From Spirochaetales bacterium (lineage in GTDB: Bacteria; Spirochaetota; Spirochaetia; DSM-27196; Salinispiraceae): a DNA stretch of 64,000 nucleotides. Below the pieces are notes generated by a model. It saw only the letters and a list, made by a program, of their open reading frames with translations, ran no database searches and had not been told where the DNA came from. The position numbers and the translations under genes are program-made. Below, one piece after another: positions 34,381 through 45,970 of this stretch. Within the stretch, counting starts at the first letter, position 1. Each line of letters begins with the position of its first letter. Location: contig JAACWS010000016.1 in the NCBI GenBank assembly GCA_009991955.1, forward strand, positions 1 to 64,000, read 5' to 3'.

Positions 34381-36387
34381 TCAACGAAGTTCGCGAATTT
34401 GGTTGTAGATTTCAGGAAAATTCGGAGAATCTAGCGTATTTCCGGTCTCTTGCGGGGCTTGAAAAACGACTTTATCGCCAATACTTATAGAGTCAAAAAA
34501 ACGACTTGACACAAGAGTACCTCGCGCAATTCGAGCATCAACCTCGGTTACGGTAAAGGTTCCAAGAATCTCGGAATCCAAAACCTGGTAACCTAACCCT
34601 TGGGATTTCAACAATAGATTGTTCCGGGACAAAATGGGAAATTCTTGCTCTCCAACTATCCCATCGAGGGATCCAAGGTTGATGAGACCCGAATTAAGGG
34701 TTCGAGACAGCAGAGTTCCGGTCCGGGGTAGCAGGGCATCAACCTCACCTACAACCCGCAGTATTGCCTCCATGACTCGAGAATTTCCAGTCCGACTCAC
34801 CTGTATACTTCGTACCAGTCTACCAGTTCGGGAAAGGTACAAATCTGCCACGATACCGATTCGCCGGGTCCCCTCGTCGATATTTAAGATCATAAAATAA
34901 TCGGTACCTTCTTGCCGGGCTTGGCTAAAGGCTTCATCGAGACGATTAACCATTACTGGCTCGCGGTATCTGCCCCTTCCGGGCTCTGAGGCTCGAAGGG
35001 TAAATCTTGGGTAGGTCAATAAAGAGTCGGCCGTTTGCTGAGCGAGAAAACGCACAGCCATAGGATGAGTCGATACCGACTGTTGGGCAAAAATCATTAT
35101 GCTCTGAAGATCTTGTTCAATATCAAACTGAGAGACCTGTAAGCGAGCAGAGAGCGAGTCGCTCAACAAATGTCGATAGACCTCTAACTGATCGTTCAGG
35201 CTTTTATCTTCGACACCACGTTCTTCGATCAAAAACGAAAGCTCCTCAACGTACAGAGGAAGTTGCTGGGTTTTGAGGTAAATCGAAGCTCGACTCCGAC
35301 GAAGCTCCTCGTCCAAAGGAGACAGGACAAGTCCCCGATTTAGGTACTGGAGCGACCTATCGAATCGGTTCTGTAGTTCTAGCTGTCTGGCCTGGGCGAG
35401 CCGAAAATTTGCTAGATCTTGGCGAGTTGGGTCTTCAAATTCAAGGGAATCGATAGCTATAGATTCAAGAAAGATACGAGCGATTTCGTTCTCGGAATTA
35501 TTTGCTAACGATCGTCGTAAACTCATTATCGCATCGGGTATCCGTTGGAGATAGTATTGAACGAGTCCACGGGTATACCAAAGGAGGTCGGAATTTGGTC
35601 GTATTGCCAATGTCCTCTCCAAAGGCCGCAAAGCGTTGGCGTACATGCCTAACTCGATATAAAGATTCGATTGCAGAAAAAGAGCGTCAAAATAGTCCGC
35701 ATCGAGTTCCAATGCAATTCCCAAATGATACTCTGCAGACGTGAAATCTAAGGCATCGAAGAAGAGCTTTGCCGCGGTATATTGCACAATTTTGTTGTCG
35801 GAGTAATAGTCGAGAGCCCTTTGAATATATCGTTGGGCTTCTTGGGGATTTCCTTGATTTTGATACAGTAAAGCCAGCGACAGCAAAGCTCTTCGGTCTC
35901 GAGGGTCGATCGAAAGGCTGTTTAAAAGACTTTGTTGAGCCTCGGTAAGGTTACCTGTACTCAAAAGAAGTTCGGCCTGGCCAAGGAGCGCACTTTGGTT
36001 GAAAGGATTACGAGTCAGTATTGTTGAGAATATTTCTCGTGCCTGGGTAGTATTTCCCAAGGCGAGGAAAATTCTGCCCCGAAAGTTCTGGAATTCTTGG
36101 TTTCGGGGATCCAAGACGAGGGCTTGATCGACATGGGTAAGAGCTTCGTCGTATTCATTGAGGTAAAAATACGCCTCGGCAAGACCTCCATAAGCCTGGG
36201 CATAGTTTCGATTCAATCCTATAGCCTGTTGATTATACTGAATGGCCTCAAAAAAGAGACCCCTTTCGATTGCTTGTACACCCTGTTCGTGAAGTTGCAA
36301 CGCCGAGGTCTGGCTAGAAACAGAACTAGGCACGAAAACAAACAGCCAAATGAGTAGTTGTAAAAATTGTATTTTGCCACCGACCAC
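34381..36387 (-). CDS. Exported TPR-repeat protein
   Basis: A 668-residue protein with a signal peptide (FLQLLIWLFVFVPSSVSSQ) and at least eight TPR units in the first 350 residues, e.g. RGLFFEAIQYNQQAIGLNRN and EYDEALTHVDQALVLDPRN. The last 250 residues are beta-rich (IVADLYLSRTGRLVRSIQVS, GIVGEQEFPILSR) and resemble no domain I recognise. It begins with GTG at 36387; a GGGGT precedes it. It follows corC by 33 bases and ends the uvrA-to-corC series. It presumably acts in the periplasm or envelope. Confidence 0.75.
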   Translation of the reverse strand: MVGGKIQFLQLLIWLFVFVPSSVSSQTSALQLHEQGVQAIERGLFFEAIQYNQQAIGLNRNYAQAYGGLAEAYFYLNEYDEALTHVDQALVLDPRNQEFQNFRGRIFLALGNTTQAREIFSTILTRNPFNQSALLGQAELLLSTGNLTEAQQSLLNSLSIDPRDRRALLSLALLYQNQGNPQEAQRYIQRALDYYSDNKIVQYTAAKLFFDALDFTSAEYHLGIALELDADYFDALFLQSNLYIELGMYANALRPLERTLAIRPNSDLLWYTRGLVQYYLQRIPDAIMSLRRSLANNSENEIARIFLESIAIDSLEFEDPTRQDLANFRLAQARQLELQNRFDRSLQYLNRGLVLSPLDEELRRSRASIYLKTQQLPLYVEELSFLIEERGVEDKSLNDQLEVYRHLLSDSLSARLQVSQFDIEQDLQSIMIFAQQSVSTHPMAVRFLAQQTADSLLTYPRFTLRASEPGRGRYREPVMVNRLDEAFSQARQEGTDYFMILNIDEGTRRIGIVADLYLSRTGRLVRSIQVSRTGNSRVMEAILRVVGEVDALLPRTGTLLSRTLNSGLINLGSLDGIVGEQEFPILSRNNLLLKSQGLGYQVLDSEILGTFTVTEVDARIARGTLVSSRFFDSISIGDKVVFQAPQETGNTLDSPNFPEIYNQIRELR

Positions 36388-36420
36388 ATCTACCCCACTC
36401 TCACAGAAACGAGCGATTTT

Positions 36421-37194
36421 CTACTCTTGGTTTTCTTGGACCATAATTTTTATAGTACGAATTTTATGACCGTCGGTTTCTTGAATTACAAAAGTTATCG
36501 CCCCTAAGGTAACCTTTTCGTATCGTACAGGAATTTTCCCAAAGAGATCGAACACAAAGCCTCCTAGGGTATCAAAGTCTTCGGACGGGAGATCTATTCC
36601 CAACTCCTCGTTTAGGTCTTCAAGATTCACCCGAGCGTCGCATAGATACATATTGTCACCTATGGCAATTACATCTTCACGCTCGTTGTCATACTCGTCT
36701 TGGATATCCCCAATAATCTCTTCGATAATGTCTTCTAAACAGATAATTCCACTCACACCGCCGTACTCATCCACGGCAATAGCAATATGGACCCGCCGCT
36801 TTTTCATTTCTTTGAGCAGAGAATCGAGGCGCATACTTTCGGGGACAAAATAAGGCTTTCGTAAAAGCTCATCTATAGATATGTCCTCATCGATTAAAAG
36901 ATACCTTAAAAGGTCCTTGGCGTAGAGGATTCCCACTATGTTGTCAATGGTCCCGTCGTAAACTGGAAAACGAGAATGACCACATTCAACAATCTGAGGG
37001 AGAAGCGTTTTGGGATCACTGGTCCGGTTCAAGGGAACTACGTCAATTCTTGGAACCATTACTTCTTTTACAGTGGTATCGGACAATTCAACGACCCCAC
37101 GAATCATGTCCTGCTCTTCAACATTGAGGTCGTCAAAATTCGTGTCACTAGGCCCTGAGGACAGGTTTTTAAAAAACTTTTTAAAGATACTCAT
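36421..37194 (-). CDS. corC: CBS-domain protein, CorC/TlyC family
   Basis: Residues about 40-160 hold a CBS pair (VKEVMVPRIDVVPLNRTSD and VHIAIAVDEYGGVSGI), and the C-terminus is the CorC/HlyC transporter-associated domain (CDARVNLEDLNEELGIDLP, TLGGFVFDLFGKIPV). Homologues have been linked to magnesium and cobalt efflux or named hemolysin C. There is no membrane segment, so it is the soluble form. It overlaps ybeY by four bases (ATGA), as in the conserved phoH-ybeY-corC cluster. Confidence 0.9.
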   Translation of the reverse strand: MSIFKKFFKNLSSGPSDTNFDDLNVEEQDMIRGVVELSDTTVKEVMVPRIDVVPLNRTSDPKTLLPQIVECGHSRFPVYDGTIDNIVGILYAKDLLRYLLIDEDISIDELLRKPYFVPESMRLDSLLKEMKKRRVHIAIAVDEYGGVSGIICLEDIIEEIIGDIQDEYDNEREDVIAIGDNMYLCDARVNLEDLNEELGIDLPSEDFDTLGGFVFDLFGKIPVRYEKVTLGAITFVIQETDGHKIRTIKIMVQENQE

Positions 37195-37655
37195 GGTAGG
37201 TCCAAAGTGTTCGGTAGTGCGTGTAGAATTTCTTCCTGAAATAACAACATAGGCTCCATTTCGTCGTTCGTAGAGTGATCCAATCCCTTAAGGTGAAGAA
37301 TACCATGGATTAAGACTCTGCGTAATTCCTCGTTGAACAGAACTCGAAACTCTTCTGCATTCTTTCGAACCGAAGGTAAGGAAATAACGAGGTCACCAGC
37401 ACAAACCGTGGTTTCGTAGTGTGGCATAGTTTCAATTTCGTTTTTTTCAAATTGCGGAAAGGAGAGGATATCGGTAGGTTCGTCTTTCTTCCTGTAGTCA
37501 TGGTTAAGCTTGCGAATCCATGGATCGTCACAGAAGGTAATAGAAACCTCCCAATTGTCGATTCCAAGGTATGTACAAACCTCCTGAAGATAGAGCTCTA
37601 CCTTATTTTTCCAGGTCTCCTCGGGTAAAATCCACTGGATATCAAAAGAGTTCAT
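37191..37655 (-). CDS. ybeY: Endoribonuclease YbeY, rRNA maturation factor
   Basis: A single-strand RNase required for 16S rRNA 3'-end maturation and ribosome quality control. The zinc-binding motif HGILHLKGLDH (three histidines) near residues 115-125 is diagnostic, preceded by RKKDEPTDILSFPQ and GDLVISLPSV. Length 154 is normal. The start overlaps the phoH stop (ATGA). Confidence 0.95.
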   Translation of the reverse strand: MNSFDIQWILPEETWKNKVELYLQEVCTYLGIDNWEVSITFCDDPWIRKLNHDYRKKDEPTDILSFPQFEKNEIETMPHYETTVCAGDLVISLPSVRKNAEEFRVLFNEELRRVLIHGILHLKGLDHSTNDEMEPMLLFQEEILHALPNTLDLP

Positions 37656-38626
37656 AGTTCGCCAGCGCCCTCTGCAGACTTGTAATATCGGTCGTAGGCA
37701 TAGATAATTTTTTTTACAATTTGACTACGCACAACATCTCGTTGAGAAAAATAACTGAATTGAATTTCCGGTATATCTTTGAGGACTCGGGAGGCATGAA
37801 TCAACCCCGAATTATTTTTCTTCGGAAGGTCGATTTGGGTAATGTCGCCAGTAATAACCGCCTGGGAATCTTCGCCTAACCGAGTAAGAAACATTTTCAT
37901 TTGTTCACGAGTAGTGTTTTGGGCTTCATCAAGTATTATATAACAGTTTTTTAGACTTCTACCCCGCATATAAGCCAGGGGAGCTATTTCTATTATCCGG
38001 TTTTCTTCTAATCTGGCGACGACCTCTGGGGGAACCAAAGCATCCATCGCATCGTACAGAGGCTTTAGGTAAGGGTTCAGTTTCTGTCCAAGATCCCCGG
38101 GCAAGAACCCGAGACTTTCACCAGCCTCGACTACAGGACGGGTTAAGAGTAACTTCCTTTTTTTCTTGCTCAACACCAAAGAAAGAGCATGGGCAATAGC
38201 AAGGTAGGTCTTTCCGGTACCAGCGGGTCCAACTGCAAAGCTCAATTCGTGGGATTCTAGGCCTTTGAGAAAGAGAGCCTGATTCATACTGCGGGGATAT
38301 ACCTTCGCATACCCCTGGGGGATTGAAATAAAATTTTCTCTCAATGCTTCGGGTTCAAATCCATTTTTGATTTGGGAATACAGCGCCTGGATAAGTTCTG
38401 GATCTATAGGGTTTCCATCCTCCAGGTGGAGAAGTAGCTCTTTAATGAATAGTCTTGCCTGTTGCCTATAAACTGGGTCTTCAATTCTAACGACTAATTC
38501 ATTCCCCCGGGTGTAAATTGGAGCCCGTAATAATCCCTCGATAGTTTTTAGATTTTTATCATTAGGACCACAAAAATCTACAATTTGTTCGCCGGTCTCA
38601 AAAACAGCAACTGACTCAGTATTCAA
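37652..38626 (-). CDS. phoH: PhoH-like ATPase
   Basis: A P-loop ATPase that works with YbeY in RNA processing. Walker A is GPAGTGKTYLA; Walker B CYIILDEAQNTT; the C-terminal sensor region is ITGDITQIDLPKKNNSG. TTG 38626 is preferred because AAAGGAG lies five bases before it; the first possible start, TTG at 38698, overlaps the lptD stop but has no ribosome site. The 324-residue product has a normal length. It is coupled to ybeY by ATGA. Confidence 0.93.
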   Translation of the reverse strand: MNTESVAVFETGEQIVDFCGPNDKNLKTIEGLLRAPIYTRGNELVVRIEDPVYRQQARLFIKELLLHLEDGNPIDPELIQALYSQIKNGFEPEALRENFISIPQGYAKVYPRSMNQALFLKGLESHELSFAVGPAGTGKTYLAIAHALSLVLSKKKRKLLLTRPVVEAGESLGFLPGDLGQKLNPYLKPLYDAMDALVPPEVVARLEENRIIEIAPLAYMRGRSLKNCYIILDEAQNTTREQMKMFLTRLGEDSQAVITGDITQIDLPKKNNSGLIHASRVLKDIPEIQFSYFSQRDVVRSQIVKKIIYAYDRYYKSAEGAGEL

Positions 38627-38684
38627 TCGATCTCCTTTGCAGCGAAATTGTACAGATAGGTGATTCAATAAGTCAAGGGCGATT

Positions 38685-41600
38685 TTATTCGTCCCCAAAC
38701 GTAATAATTCCGTCTCTATCTACCCGAACCTCCCGAGAAATCTGCGAAATAGGTTTCCACTGGACTAAAAGCGTAAATCGGCTGTCCCATACAAATTGGT
38801 TTTGAGTTGTATTTAGAACCGGCTTCACTGAATATTCCGAATCTATGTTCCAGTCGCCCAAATAATGTGTAAAGGCCAAAGAAAGACTATCGAGGTTAAA
38901 ATTCGAATCCTGTCGATCTTCGATAGAAAAGAAGTTGAAACTTTTTGCGAGGTCGATAAAAAAATTTCGACCAACTGGAGGATTGAATGAACTGCTCTGT
39001 AATTGTTCCCGTAGGCCATCGAAGTACAGGTACATTTGCCTGTTACTCGAGCGACTGCGAAGGGAAAAGTCCATGAACTCGAACACCGATAGACTATAGG
39101 CAAAATCCAAGGTCAGAACTGAATCGCTGATTCTTTGTAAACCCTGCTGAAAGGTCAAATTATACTCAAGTTTTGAAAGTATTCTGTTTTTCCACGCCGG
39201 TCGAAAATCTACCGTATCTTCGAAGGTTAAAGAAATATTCGAGGGTAAGAACTCGTTCTCCCCGACGGTGACCCAACGAGTAGATGGGATTGTCTGAAAC
39301 TCTTGTCGTTTCTGTTGTTCAGCGACAAACCGTGCCGAAAAGAGCCAGGCATCAAGGGTTGCAGTATAGGATGTAGGTTCAACGGCATTGAAGTTGTAGG
39401 TTAGGGTTTGGTGAAGCGCGAGGGATGGTAGGGGCGTTAGGTTGACTCCAAGGATAAGGGGTTTAGTAATAAAATCCTCACCCGATCGTACTATCCCAGA
39501 GTTCAGAGTAAACAACACTATAGGACTAACACCGAGAGAGCTTTGTATTTGGTACTCCTCAACTAAGGGTGGCAGAATTGCGGTAATCGAAGACGAAAGG
39601 GTGAATTCATTTCTTTTCCAACCGATTGTAGCCCCCAGGCTATGGGCAGAGATAGAATCTTTATCCCAATTAAGAGGATTTTCTTTGTAGATAACTTCTC
39701 CTCCCGATGTGAACTGGGTAAATGTTCTGGAATACCAGATAGGAGAAAGAGTGTAGGCAATTCTACTGGTTTCGAAAGGACTCGGACTTCGAAAGGGGCT
39801 AAGGGTGAGGGTGTTCGTCTGCCCAAGAGAAAAACTATTAGCCCCTCGAATACGATTTTCAAGGGAAAGTGTGTCGGCTTCTGGTAGTCCCGTATCAAAG
39901 GGAGCCCTGTCGGTCCATTGTATGGTCGAGTTGGCCTGAAAACGAAGCAATTGTCCTGGAAAGAGGGCGTTCGTTCGAAGATTAAAACGCAGTATTTCGC
40001 CCCGTTGCCAGTAGTCAAAGTTTGACGCTCCTGGGCTCGGCACATAGGTTGTCGGATTTTGGGCTACTCCCGTTAACTCAAAGGAATTACTGCCCTCATA
40101 TCCTAAAGTAAAACTTCCGGGAAATCCGGGGCCGTTAGGATTTTCTACCGATAGTAAATCACCAATTACGAGTGAATTTTCGGCTTCTTCAATTATTTCC
40201 GGGGCCCCATGAATTGGGGAATTTGCCCCACCAAACTCGGTTTCCCAAGGTGGCCGAGGCGTAGCCACCTGCTTAGTTTCATTTTCTTTCGCATTTGGTG
40301 TTTCTACATCCCCGTTAGGTTGGTCTGTCCCAAAACTTCGTTTTTGCAATGGATAGAAGGTCCCCTGAAGGGTAAAATCCAACCGCAAGGGAGTGAGGGT
40401 ACTAAGAATGAAAGTAGAAGACTCGGGGCTATTCAGTGCTGTTGAAACCGAAGATGAAAGGACGGTAGGGTCGATCGTTTTCGATCTCCAGTTCATTTCT
40501 TGGGAAAATCGATTAATCTGGATCGATGAAAGCAGTCCTCGGGTTTTGGGAAGTTGTACCCGAGCTTGAAGGTTTGATTCCCACAGTAGATTAGGTCTTG
40601 ATCCTTCATTGAAGGTCGACACGGGATTTGAACTTATTCCGAGGAGTGTGGACCAGTCAAGATTTTGGTTTCGATTAAAGAGATCCGAAGGGTAAAAGGG
40701 GTCGGAGAAAAAAGGTAAGGACCATCGCCAGGAGAGACTATTGGACCCAAGTTCTCCCTCCAACTCTATACCGAATCGAAATGGAATTTGATAACCAAGG
40801 GTATAGGGATTATTCCAATCGGATTCGTAAGATCCACTGTTCGTGTCAAAATAGTATGGGGTGTACTCTCCCCCCAGACTGTAAAGATTTCGGGTAAATG
40901 CAACCCCAATATAACCGCTAAAACTTCTTAGAGCACCTCGATCTGAAAGGCTCCACTCGCTTCCAAGATGAAATCCCAGACGGGAGTAATAATCTAGTTG
41001 AAGAGTCCAAAAATCCTCCGGGATATCGTTGATTTTTATGTCGGTATTTCTTAAAAATAGGCCACGGATCTCCTGCTCATAGGCTTGCTCATCGTTGGTA
41101 AATCGCAAGAAATCGAAAAGTGAGTCTTCTGGCGCTGCTCTCCCTAAGAAATACGAGGTCGTGTTTACATATTGGCCACGTTTCGTGTCGGTTCCAACTG
41201 AAGGGTGAAAAAATAACTCTTCCCCAGGATAAAAAAAAGCGGGAATACCAGCCAGCGGAATATTTCCAAGATACAGAACCCCTGCCTGTATCGACCATTC
41301 TCCTGCTCCGTAAACGATAATTTCCTCGGCGTGGATACTGTAAGCCGGTGGCTCCCAGACACTCGAGGTGATAATTCCCTCTTTCAGCAGCACCAGGTCA
41401 TCTGCCGTTCTACGAATAACTCCCCCGGTGTAACGAAACGGTGGCTCATCGTCTTCTTTGGCAAGCTGATTCGATTGTCCACCAAGGAACATTCCATTCC
41501 AATCTTCGACATCGAAATAGAGTTGATCGCCGGAGAAAATTTCTATTCTTTCCCCCGAACGAAGTTCGTATCGCAAATTTCCTTCCGCAACGAGTATATT

Positions 41601-42023
41601 CTCGTCTTCGTCAAGAAAGACTCGCTGGGCACGGATTCTATGGGTCGACTCACTTTCTCGATCGATAAAGATCACCACCACGTCACCGATTAGGCTAAGA
41701 GATCGCGGAGTATCCTCCGATTGAGCCCATCTGGAAAGCCGGCGGGCTTGCAGTATTTCGATACTTGGTGCTCCAGACTCCTGTGGAAGTACGACCTCGA
41801 AATAGTTTGCTAACATTTTTTGAAGTTCCGGCTTTCCACCCTGGGGAACTAATCCAAGGGATTGAATCCAAAGAGCAAGCTCAATATAGGTCGCCGTCCG
41901 AATATCCTGTATGAGCACTTGTGAATCGAGCAGAATCTCCATTTCGCCGACCTTTTGAGCCGTACTTGGGAATATCCCGAGTAACACAGCAAAAATCATC
42001 GACATGAAAAATCGTCTTCTCAC
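38685..42023 (-). CDS. lptD: LptD-like outer membrane assembly protein
   Basis: A large outer membrane protein of about 1112 residues. GTG 42023 is chosen: it overlaps the uvrA stop (GTGA), has AAGGA nine bases upstream, and gives a signal peptide [15 protein letters not shown] ending at about STAQ. The N-terminal part contains an OstA-like beta-jellyroll region ([21 protein letters not shown], broken here), and the rest is long, aromatic, strand-rich barrel sequence. In Proteobacteria LptD inserts lipopolysaccharide; whether this organism makes lipopolysaccharide is not shown by the window, and several spirochaetes do not, so the cargo is open. It lies between uvrA and phoH. Confidence 0.8.
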   Translation of the reverse strand: MRRRFFMSMIFAVLLGIFPSTAQKVGEMEILLDSQVLIQDIRTATYIELALWIQSLGLVPQGGKPELQKMLANYFEVVLPQESGAPSIEILQARRLSRWAQSEDTPRSLSLIGDVVVIFIDRESESTHRIRAQRVFLDEDENILVAEGNLRYELRSGERIEIFSGDQLYFDVEDWNGMFLGGQSNQLAKEDDEPPFRYTGGVIRRTADDLVLLKEGIITSSVWEPPAYSIHAEEIIVYGAGEWSIQAGVLYLGNIPLAGIPAFFYPGEELFFHPSVGTDTKRGQYVNTTSYFLGRAAPEDSLFDFLRFTNDEQAYEQEIRGLFLRNTDIKINDIPEDFWTLQLDYYSRLGFHLGSEWSLSDRGALRSFSGYIGVAFTRNLYSLGGEYTPYYFDTNSGSYESDWNNPYTLGYQIPFRFGIELEGELGSNSLSWRWSLPFFSDPFYPSDLFNRNQNLDWSTLLGISSNPVSTFNEGSRPNLLWESNLQARVQLPKTRGLLSSIQINRFSQEMNWRSKTIDPTVLSSSVSTALNSPESSTFILSTLTPLRLDFTLQGTFYPLQKRSFGTDQPNGDVETPNAKENETKQVATPRPPWETEFGGANSPIHGAPEIIEEAENSLVIGDLLSVENPNGPGFPGSFTLGYEGSNSFELTGVAQNPTTYVPSPGASNFDYWQRGEILRFNLRTNALFPGQLLRFQANSTIQWTDRAPFDTGLPEADTLSLENRIRGANSFSLGQTNTLTLSPFRSPSPFETSRIAYTLSPIWYSRTFTQFTSGGEVIYKENPLNWDKDSISAHSLGATIGWKRNEFTLSSSITAILPPLVEEYQIQSSLGVSPIVLFTLNSGIVRSGEDFITKPLILGVNLTPLPSLALHQTLTYNFNAVEPTSYTATLDAWLFSARFVAEQQKRQEFQTIPSTRWVTVGENEFLPSNISLTFEDTVDFRPAWKNRILSKLEYNLTFQQGLQRISDSVLTLDFAYSLSVFEFMDFSLRSRSSNRQMYLYFDGLREQLQSSSFNPPVGRNFFIDLAKSFNFFSIEDRQDSNFNLDSLSLAFTHYLGDWNIDSEYSVKPVLNTTQNQFVWDSRFTLLVQWKPISQISREVRVDRDGIITFGDE

Positions 42024-44842
42024 CCCAACATATCCTTGAGGAATCGGCCCGTATAGGAACTGGAGCAAGCCACTATTTGCTCCGGCGTCCCCTGGGCAAC
42101 CAATTCTCCTCCCTTATCTCCACCTTCAGGCCCTAAGTCTACTACCCAGTCGGCCTGTTTGATAACATCGAGGTTATGTTCTATGAGAATTACCGTATTC
42201 CCCAGGAGTACAAGTTGTTGTAACACCCCCATAAGCAAAATTACGTCGGCAAAATGAAGGCCAGTGGTCGGTTCATCTAGAATGTAAAGGGTCTTTCCTG
42301 TACCACGTTTCGAGAGTTCCAAAGCGAGTTTTACCCTTTGAGCCTCGCCGCCCGATAGGGTAAGTGCTGATTGCCCCAGTCTTACGTACCCAAGGCCAAC
42401 GGCGGTAAGGGTATCTAGCTTTCTCTGTATTTGAGGAATATTCTCAAAGAAGGAAAGGGCTTCTTCGATCGGCATTTCGAGCACCTCATGAATATTCTTT
42501 CCCTTATAGCGTATATCGAGAGTCTCTCGGTTGAACCTCTTGCCCTTACATACATCGCAGGTGACATAAACATCGGGTAAAAAGTGCATTTCGATTTTTA
42601 TAGTTCCAGCTCCTTCGCAGTTTTCGCACCTACCCCCTTTAACGTTGAAAGAAAAACGACCGGGCTTGTAACCCCGAGCCTTCGCTTCGGGTAAATTTGA
42701 AAACAAATCTCGAATTGGCGTAAACAGGCCAACGTAGGTAGCTGGATTTGAACGAGGAGTTCGACCGATTGGGCTCTGATCGATATTTATTATTTTATCA
42801 AATTGTTCGACTCCTCGAATTTCTTCTACCTCACCAACGGGCCAATGGCTCCTGTTGATCTTGTTGGAAACAAAAGGATACAAAATATCGGACATCAATG
42901 TTGATTTACCCGATCCGCTTACTCCGGTAATTACCGATAGTACCCCCCGGGGAAAAGTGACATTAGTATTTTTTAGATTGTGCTCCCGAGCACCAATAAG
43001 AACTATGGGTTCTCCGGTACCTGTCCGTCGTTCTTTTGGAACTGGCAAATGGAGGACACCACTCAAATATTGCCCGGTGAGACTTCGGGGGTTATTCATT
43101 ACCTGTTCTAGAGTTCCCGCCGCAACAACTTCTCCACCGTGGACCCCGGCCCCAGGTCCTAAATCGACAATGTAATCGGCCTGTCGCAGAGTCTGTTCAT
43201 CATGTTCGACTACGATAAGGGTATTTCCAATATCTCGCAGATGTAGCAAGGTCTCAATGAGTCGCTCGTTGTCTCGCTGATGAAGACCAATGCTTGGTTC
43301 GTCGAGGATGTACAGAACTCCAACAAGAGAAGAACCAATCTGGGTTGCAAGTCGTATTCTCTGCGCCTCTCCCCCTGAAAGAGTGGTGCTCCCTCGATCC
43401 AAGGTCAGGTAATTCAACCCGACACTCTCCATGAATCCAAGTCGGTCAAGAATTTCCTTCAGAATCTGATGAGCAATTTCTTCCTGGACAGAGCTCAGTT
43501 TGATTGATCGAAAAAAATCCAGGCTTTCACTTACGCTCATGACTGAAGCATCGTGAATACTCCGGCCATTCACTAAAACTCCGAGGGTTTCGGGCCTCAG
43601 CCGCTTTCCCTTACAATCCGGGCATGGGCTTTGGGTCATAAGGCTCTCGAACCAGTCTTTCATTCCTTGGGAGCTTGATTCTTTATATCGTCGTTTTAGG
43701 TCCCCTAAAATACCATCAAAGGTTGTTGAGTATTCAAATTTACCGGTCTTTTCCTTATTCACGTAGGTAAAGTCGATCGTTTCCCTGGTTCCATAGAGAA
43801 TAATCTTCTGTATCCGTTCCTCGAGATCCTCAAAGGGAGTGTCTAGAGAAAACTGAAAGTGTTTTGAAAGGGCATTGAAACGTGCGACTACCCAATTTGA
43901 ACTCGGCTTAAACCCTTCTAATGCCCCTTCATTAAATGATTTGCTTGGATCGGGAATGATTTTATGGATATCAAAATCCATAAGGATTCCAAGTCCCGAA
44001 CACGAGGGGCATGCACCAAATGGACTATTGAAAGAAAAAAGACGAGGTTCTAGCTCGGGAAAACTAATGTTACTATCCGGGTAAAAATACTGTTCAGAGA
44101 AACTTTGGGAGAATTCTTCCCCGTCTATTTCGCCGGATAGAAGACAAAGTCCTTCGCTAGTCACCAACGCAGTTTCTATAGCTTCTGCAATTCGAGAGCG
44201 ATTTTCGTCTTTGACTACAAGGCGATCGATTACGAGTTCTATCGAGTGCTTTTTATTCTTATCTAAATCTACTGGGTCATCCTCAAGATGAACGACCGTA
44301 CCGTTAACCCGGGCGCGTATAAAACCCGCTTTTTTGGCATCATCGAGAATCTTTTGATGGATTCCCTTTTTCCCCCGGACCACTGGCGAGAGTATCATGA
44401 GTTTTGTACCTTCGGGGTAGGCTAATACTCTATCTATTATTTGATCAATTGTTTGTTTCTCAATGACCTTTCCGGTCTTTGGATCGTGGGGTATGCCTAT
44501 TCGCGCCCACAACAAGCGAAGGTAGTCATATATCTCGGTGACCGTACCGACAGTTGATCGGGGATTTCTGTTTGTCGTTTTTTGCTCGATCGAAATGGCA
44601 GGACTCAGACCTTCGATGTAGTCTACATTCGGCTTTTCCATTCTACCCAAGAATTGACGGGCGTAGGAAGAGAGACTTTCAACATAACGTCTTTGTCCTT
44701 CTGCAAAAATGGTATCAAAAGCAAGACTGGATTTACCAGACCCCGACAGCCCCGAAATAACTACAAGTTTGTCCCTTGGAAGCTCTAGATCAATATTCTT
44801 CAAATTGTGTTCTTTTGCTCCACGAATGATGAGTTTATTCAT
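42020..44842 (-). CDS. uvrA: Excinuclease ABC subunit A
   Basis: The damage-recognition ATPase of nucleotide excision repair. Two ABC cassettes are present, with [12 protein letters not shown] near residue 31 and [12 protein letters not shown] in the second half, signature SGGEAQR twice ([14 protein letters not shown] and [14 protein letters not shown]), and zinc modules CPSCSGLG...CPDCKGKR and CENCEGAG...CDVCKGKR. Length 940 is normal. Its stop overlaps the lptD start, so uvrA and envelope assembly genes share a transcript. A weak promoter lies upstream at 44862-44890. Confidence 0.97.
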   Translation of the reverse strand: MNKLIIRGAKEHNLKNIDLELPRDKLVVISGLSGSGKSSLAFDTIFAEGQRRYVESLSSYARQFLGRMEKPNVDYIEGLSPAISIEQKTTNRNPRSTVGTVTEIYDYLRLLWARIGIPHDPKTGKVIEKQTIDQIIDRVLAYPEGTKLMILSPVVRGKKGIHQKILDDAKKAGFIRARVNGTVVHLEDDPVDLDKNKKHSIELVIDRLVVKDENRSRIAEAIETALVTSEGLCLLSGEIDGEEFSQSFSEQYFYPDSNISFPELEPRLFSFNSPFGACPSCSGLGILMDFDIHKIIPDPSKSFNEGALEGFKPSSNWVVARFNALSKHFQFSLDTPFEDLEERIQKIILYGTRETIDFTYVNKEKTGKFEYSTTFDGILGDLKRRYKESSSQGMKDWFESLMTQSPCPDCKGKRLRPETLGVLVNGRSIHDASVMSVSESLDFFRSIKLSSVQEEIAHQILKEILDRLGFMESVGLNYLTLDRGSTTLSGGEAQRIRLATQIGSSLVGVLYILDEPSIGLHQRDNERLIETLLHLRDIGNTLIVVEHDEQTLRQADYIVDLGPGAGVHGGEVVAAGTLEQVMNNPRSLTGQYLSGVLHLPVPKERRTGTGEPIVLIGAREHNLKNTNVTFPRGVLSVITGVSGSGKSTLMSDILYPFVSNKINRSHWPVGEVEEIRGVEQFDKIINIDQSPIGRTPRSNPATYVGLFTPIRDLFSNLPEAKARGYKPGRFSFNVKGGRCENCEGAGTIKIEMHFLPDVYVTCDVCKGKRFNRETLDIRYKGKNIHEVLEMPIEEALSFFENIPQIQRKLDTLTAVGLGYVRLGQSALTLSGGEAQRVKLALELSKRGTGKTLYILDEPTTGLHFADVILLMGVLQQLVLLGNTVILIEHNLDVIKQADWVVDLGPEGGDKGGELVAQGTPEQIVACSSSYTGRFLKDMLG

Positions 44843-44861
44843 ACTACCTTCCTAAAGAGCT

Positions 44862-44890
44862 ACATTAGGAGATTCTCACATCCGGTGCAA
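44862..44890 (-). promoter_or_regulatory. uvrA: Possible promoter of the uvrA operon
   Basis: On the minus strand TTGCAC (44890-44885) and TAATGT (44867-44862) with a 17-base spacer. The -10 box is weak. No clear LexA-type box was seen. Confidence 0.35.
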
Positions 44891-44911
44891 GTAGGTGTTT
44901 GCTCTCAGGAA

Positions 44912-45859
44912 CTATTGGATATTAAACCGAACAAAGGTCTGGGGGGATTCAAGTTGTTGTCGGCTGACTCCATGATATTGTGACGCTTCAGGGGTCTGAA
45001 CAAGGAAGGTCCATATTTCCTGAGCTGCGGGTAATTTTGATTGGTCAAAGCCATATATCGCTTCACCCAAATAATAAAGCGACTCGTAGGCCCCAACGGA
45101 TTCTAGAAATGCAAGGAGACCAGATTCTCCTTGCATTCGAGTATGGAGATCTTTAAGAGATAGAAATTGAAAATCGAGCACCCGAGTTCGATATTCATCA
45201 ATAACCCGGGTATAGCTTTTTAGAACTGCAAATAAGAGATGCCCGAGGGCCTGATCGTAACGACCGGATTGGACGTAATAGATACCCAAACGCCGGTGAG
45301 CGTCCAAAGAGAAAGAATCTGGGATCCGGTAAAGAACGAGGGACCGATCGATTCCCCGATTGAGAACACTGTCCTGAATATTTCTCTTGAGATTTAGATC
45401 TGTATCGCGTGTACTACTAAAAACCTCGTCGTCTCGTACAACTTTTAGGAGTTCTTGTTCATAATCCCAGTAACGTTCTTCGATGAGAGCCAGATCTGCA
45501 CGGAAATATCGGACGTCGTACACCATTTCCGGATTGGCAAATCCTTGTTGCTTTTCTAATGCTCGATCTAGGTGAAAAAGGGTCAAGGCTAAATCGCCAG
45601 TTTGCAAAAACGCTCTTGCTAGTTCTACTTCGATAAGGGGATCGGAAGGAGCCTTATCGAGAGCGGCATAAAAGAAATTAAAGGCGTCGGACAAACGCCC
45701 CTCTTGACGATGAATTTTTCCTTTTTCGGTAATGAGCCACGCTGGCCACTGTCTTAGGGCTTCAGCTTGGGCTTCTAACTCCCGAGATACGACGGTATTT
45801 TGACCAAACACGTTCAAAGAGAGGAAGCATAGAATTAAGAAAAGTGCGAAAACCTTCAT
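44912..45859 (-). CDS. Exported TPR-like protein
   Basis: The ATG at 45859 gives a clean signal peptide (VFALFLILCFLSLNVFGQ). The 315-residue product contains helical repeats such as EGRLSDAFNFFYAALDKAPSD and AFLQTGDLALTLFHLDRALEK, so it is an exported solenoid protein. The longer ATG at 45889 lies in the T run of the V-ATPase operon terminator and is less likely. Its stop is 69 bases before uvrA. I could not assign a family. Confidence 0.65.
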   Translation of the reverse strand: MKVFALFLILCFLSLNVFGQNTVVSRELEAQAEALRQWPAWLITEKGKIHRQEGRLSDAFNFFYAALDKAPSDPLIEVELARAFLQTGDLALTLFHLDRALEKQQGFANPEMVYDVRYFRADLALIEERYWDYEQELLKVVRDDEVFSSTRDTDLNLKRNIQDSVLNRGIDRSLVLYRIPDSFSLDAHRRLGIYYVQSGRYDQALGHLLFAVLKSYTRVIDEYRTRVLDFQFLSLKDLHTRMQGESGLLAFLESVGAYESLYYLGEAIYGFDQSKLPAAQEIWTFLVQTPEASQYHGVSRQQLESPQTFVRFNIQ

Positions 45860-45889
45860 ACTTGTACTATCGGCATTCCTGGTTCCCAT

Positions 45890-45944
45890 AAAAAGAAAAA
45901 ACCTGCTCTTTCCGAGGGCTGTGTATTCGGAATAAAAGCAGGTT
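45890..45944 (-). terminator. Terminator of the V-type ATPase operon
   Basis: Read on the minus strand, AACCTGCT (45944-45937) pairs with AGCAGGTT (45906-45899), with TTCCGA/TCGGAA as an inner stem. A T-rich run (TTTTTTC, then TTTTT) follows. It lies directly after the K-subunit gene. Confidence 0.85.
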
Positions 45945-45970
45945 CATTCGTAAAAGAAAGGGCGACGGTA

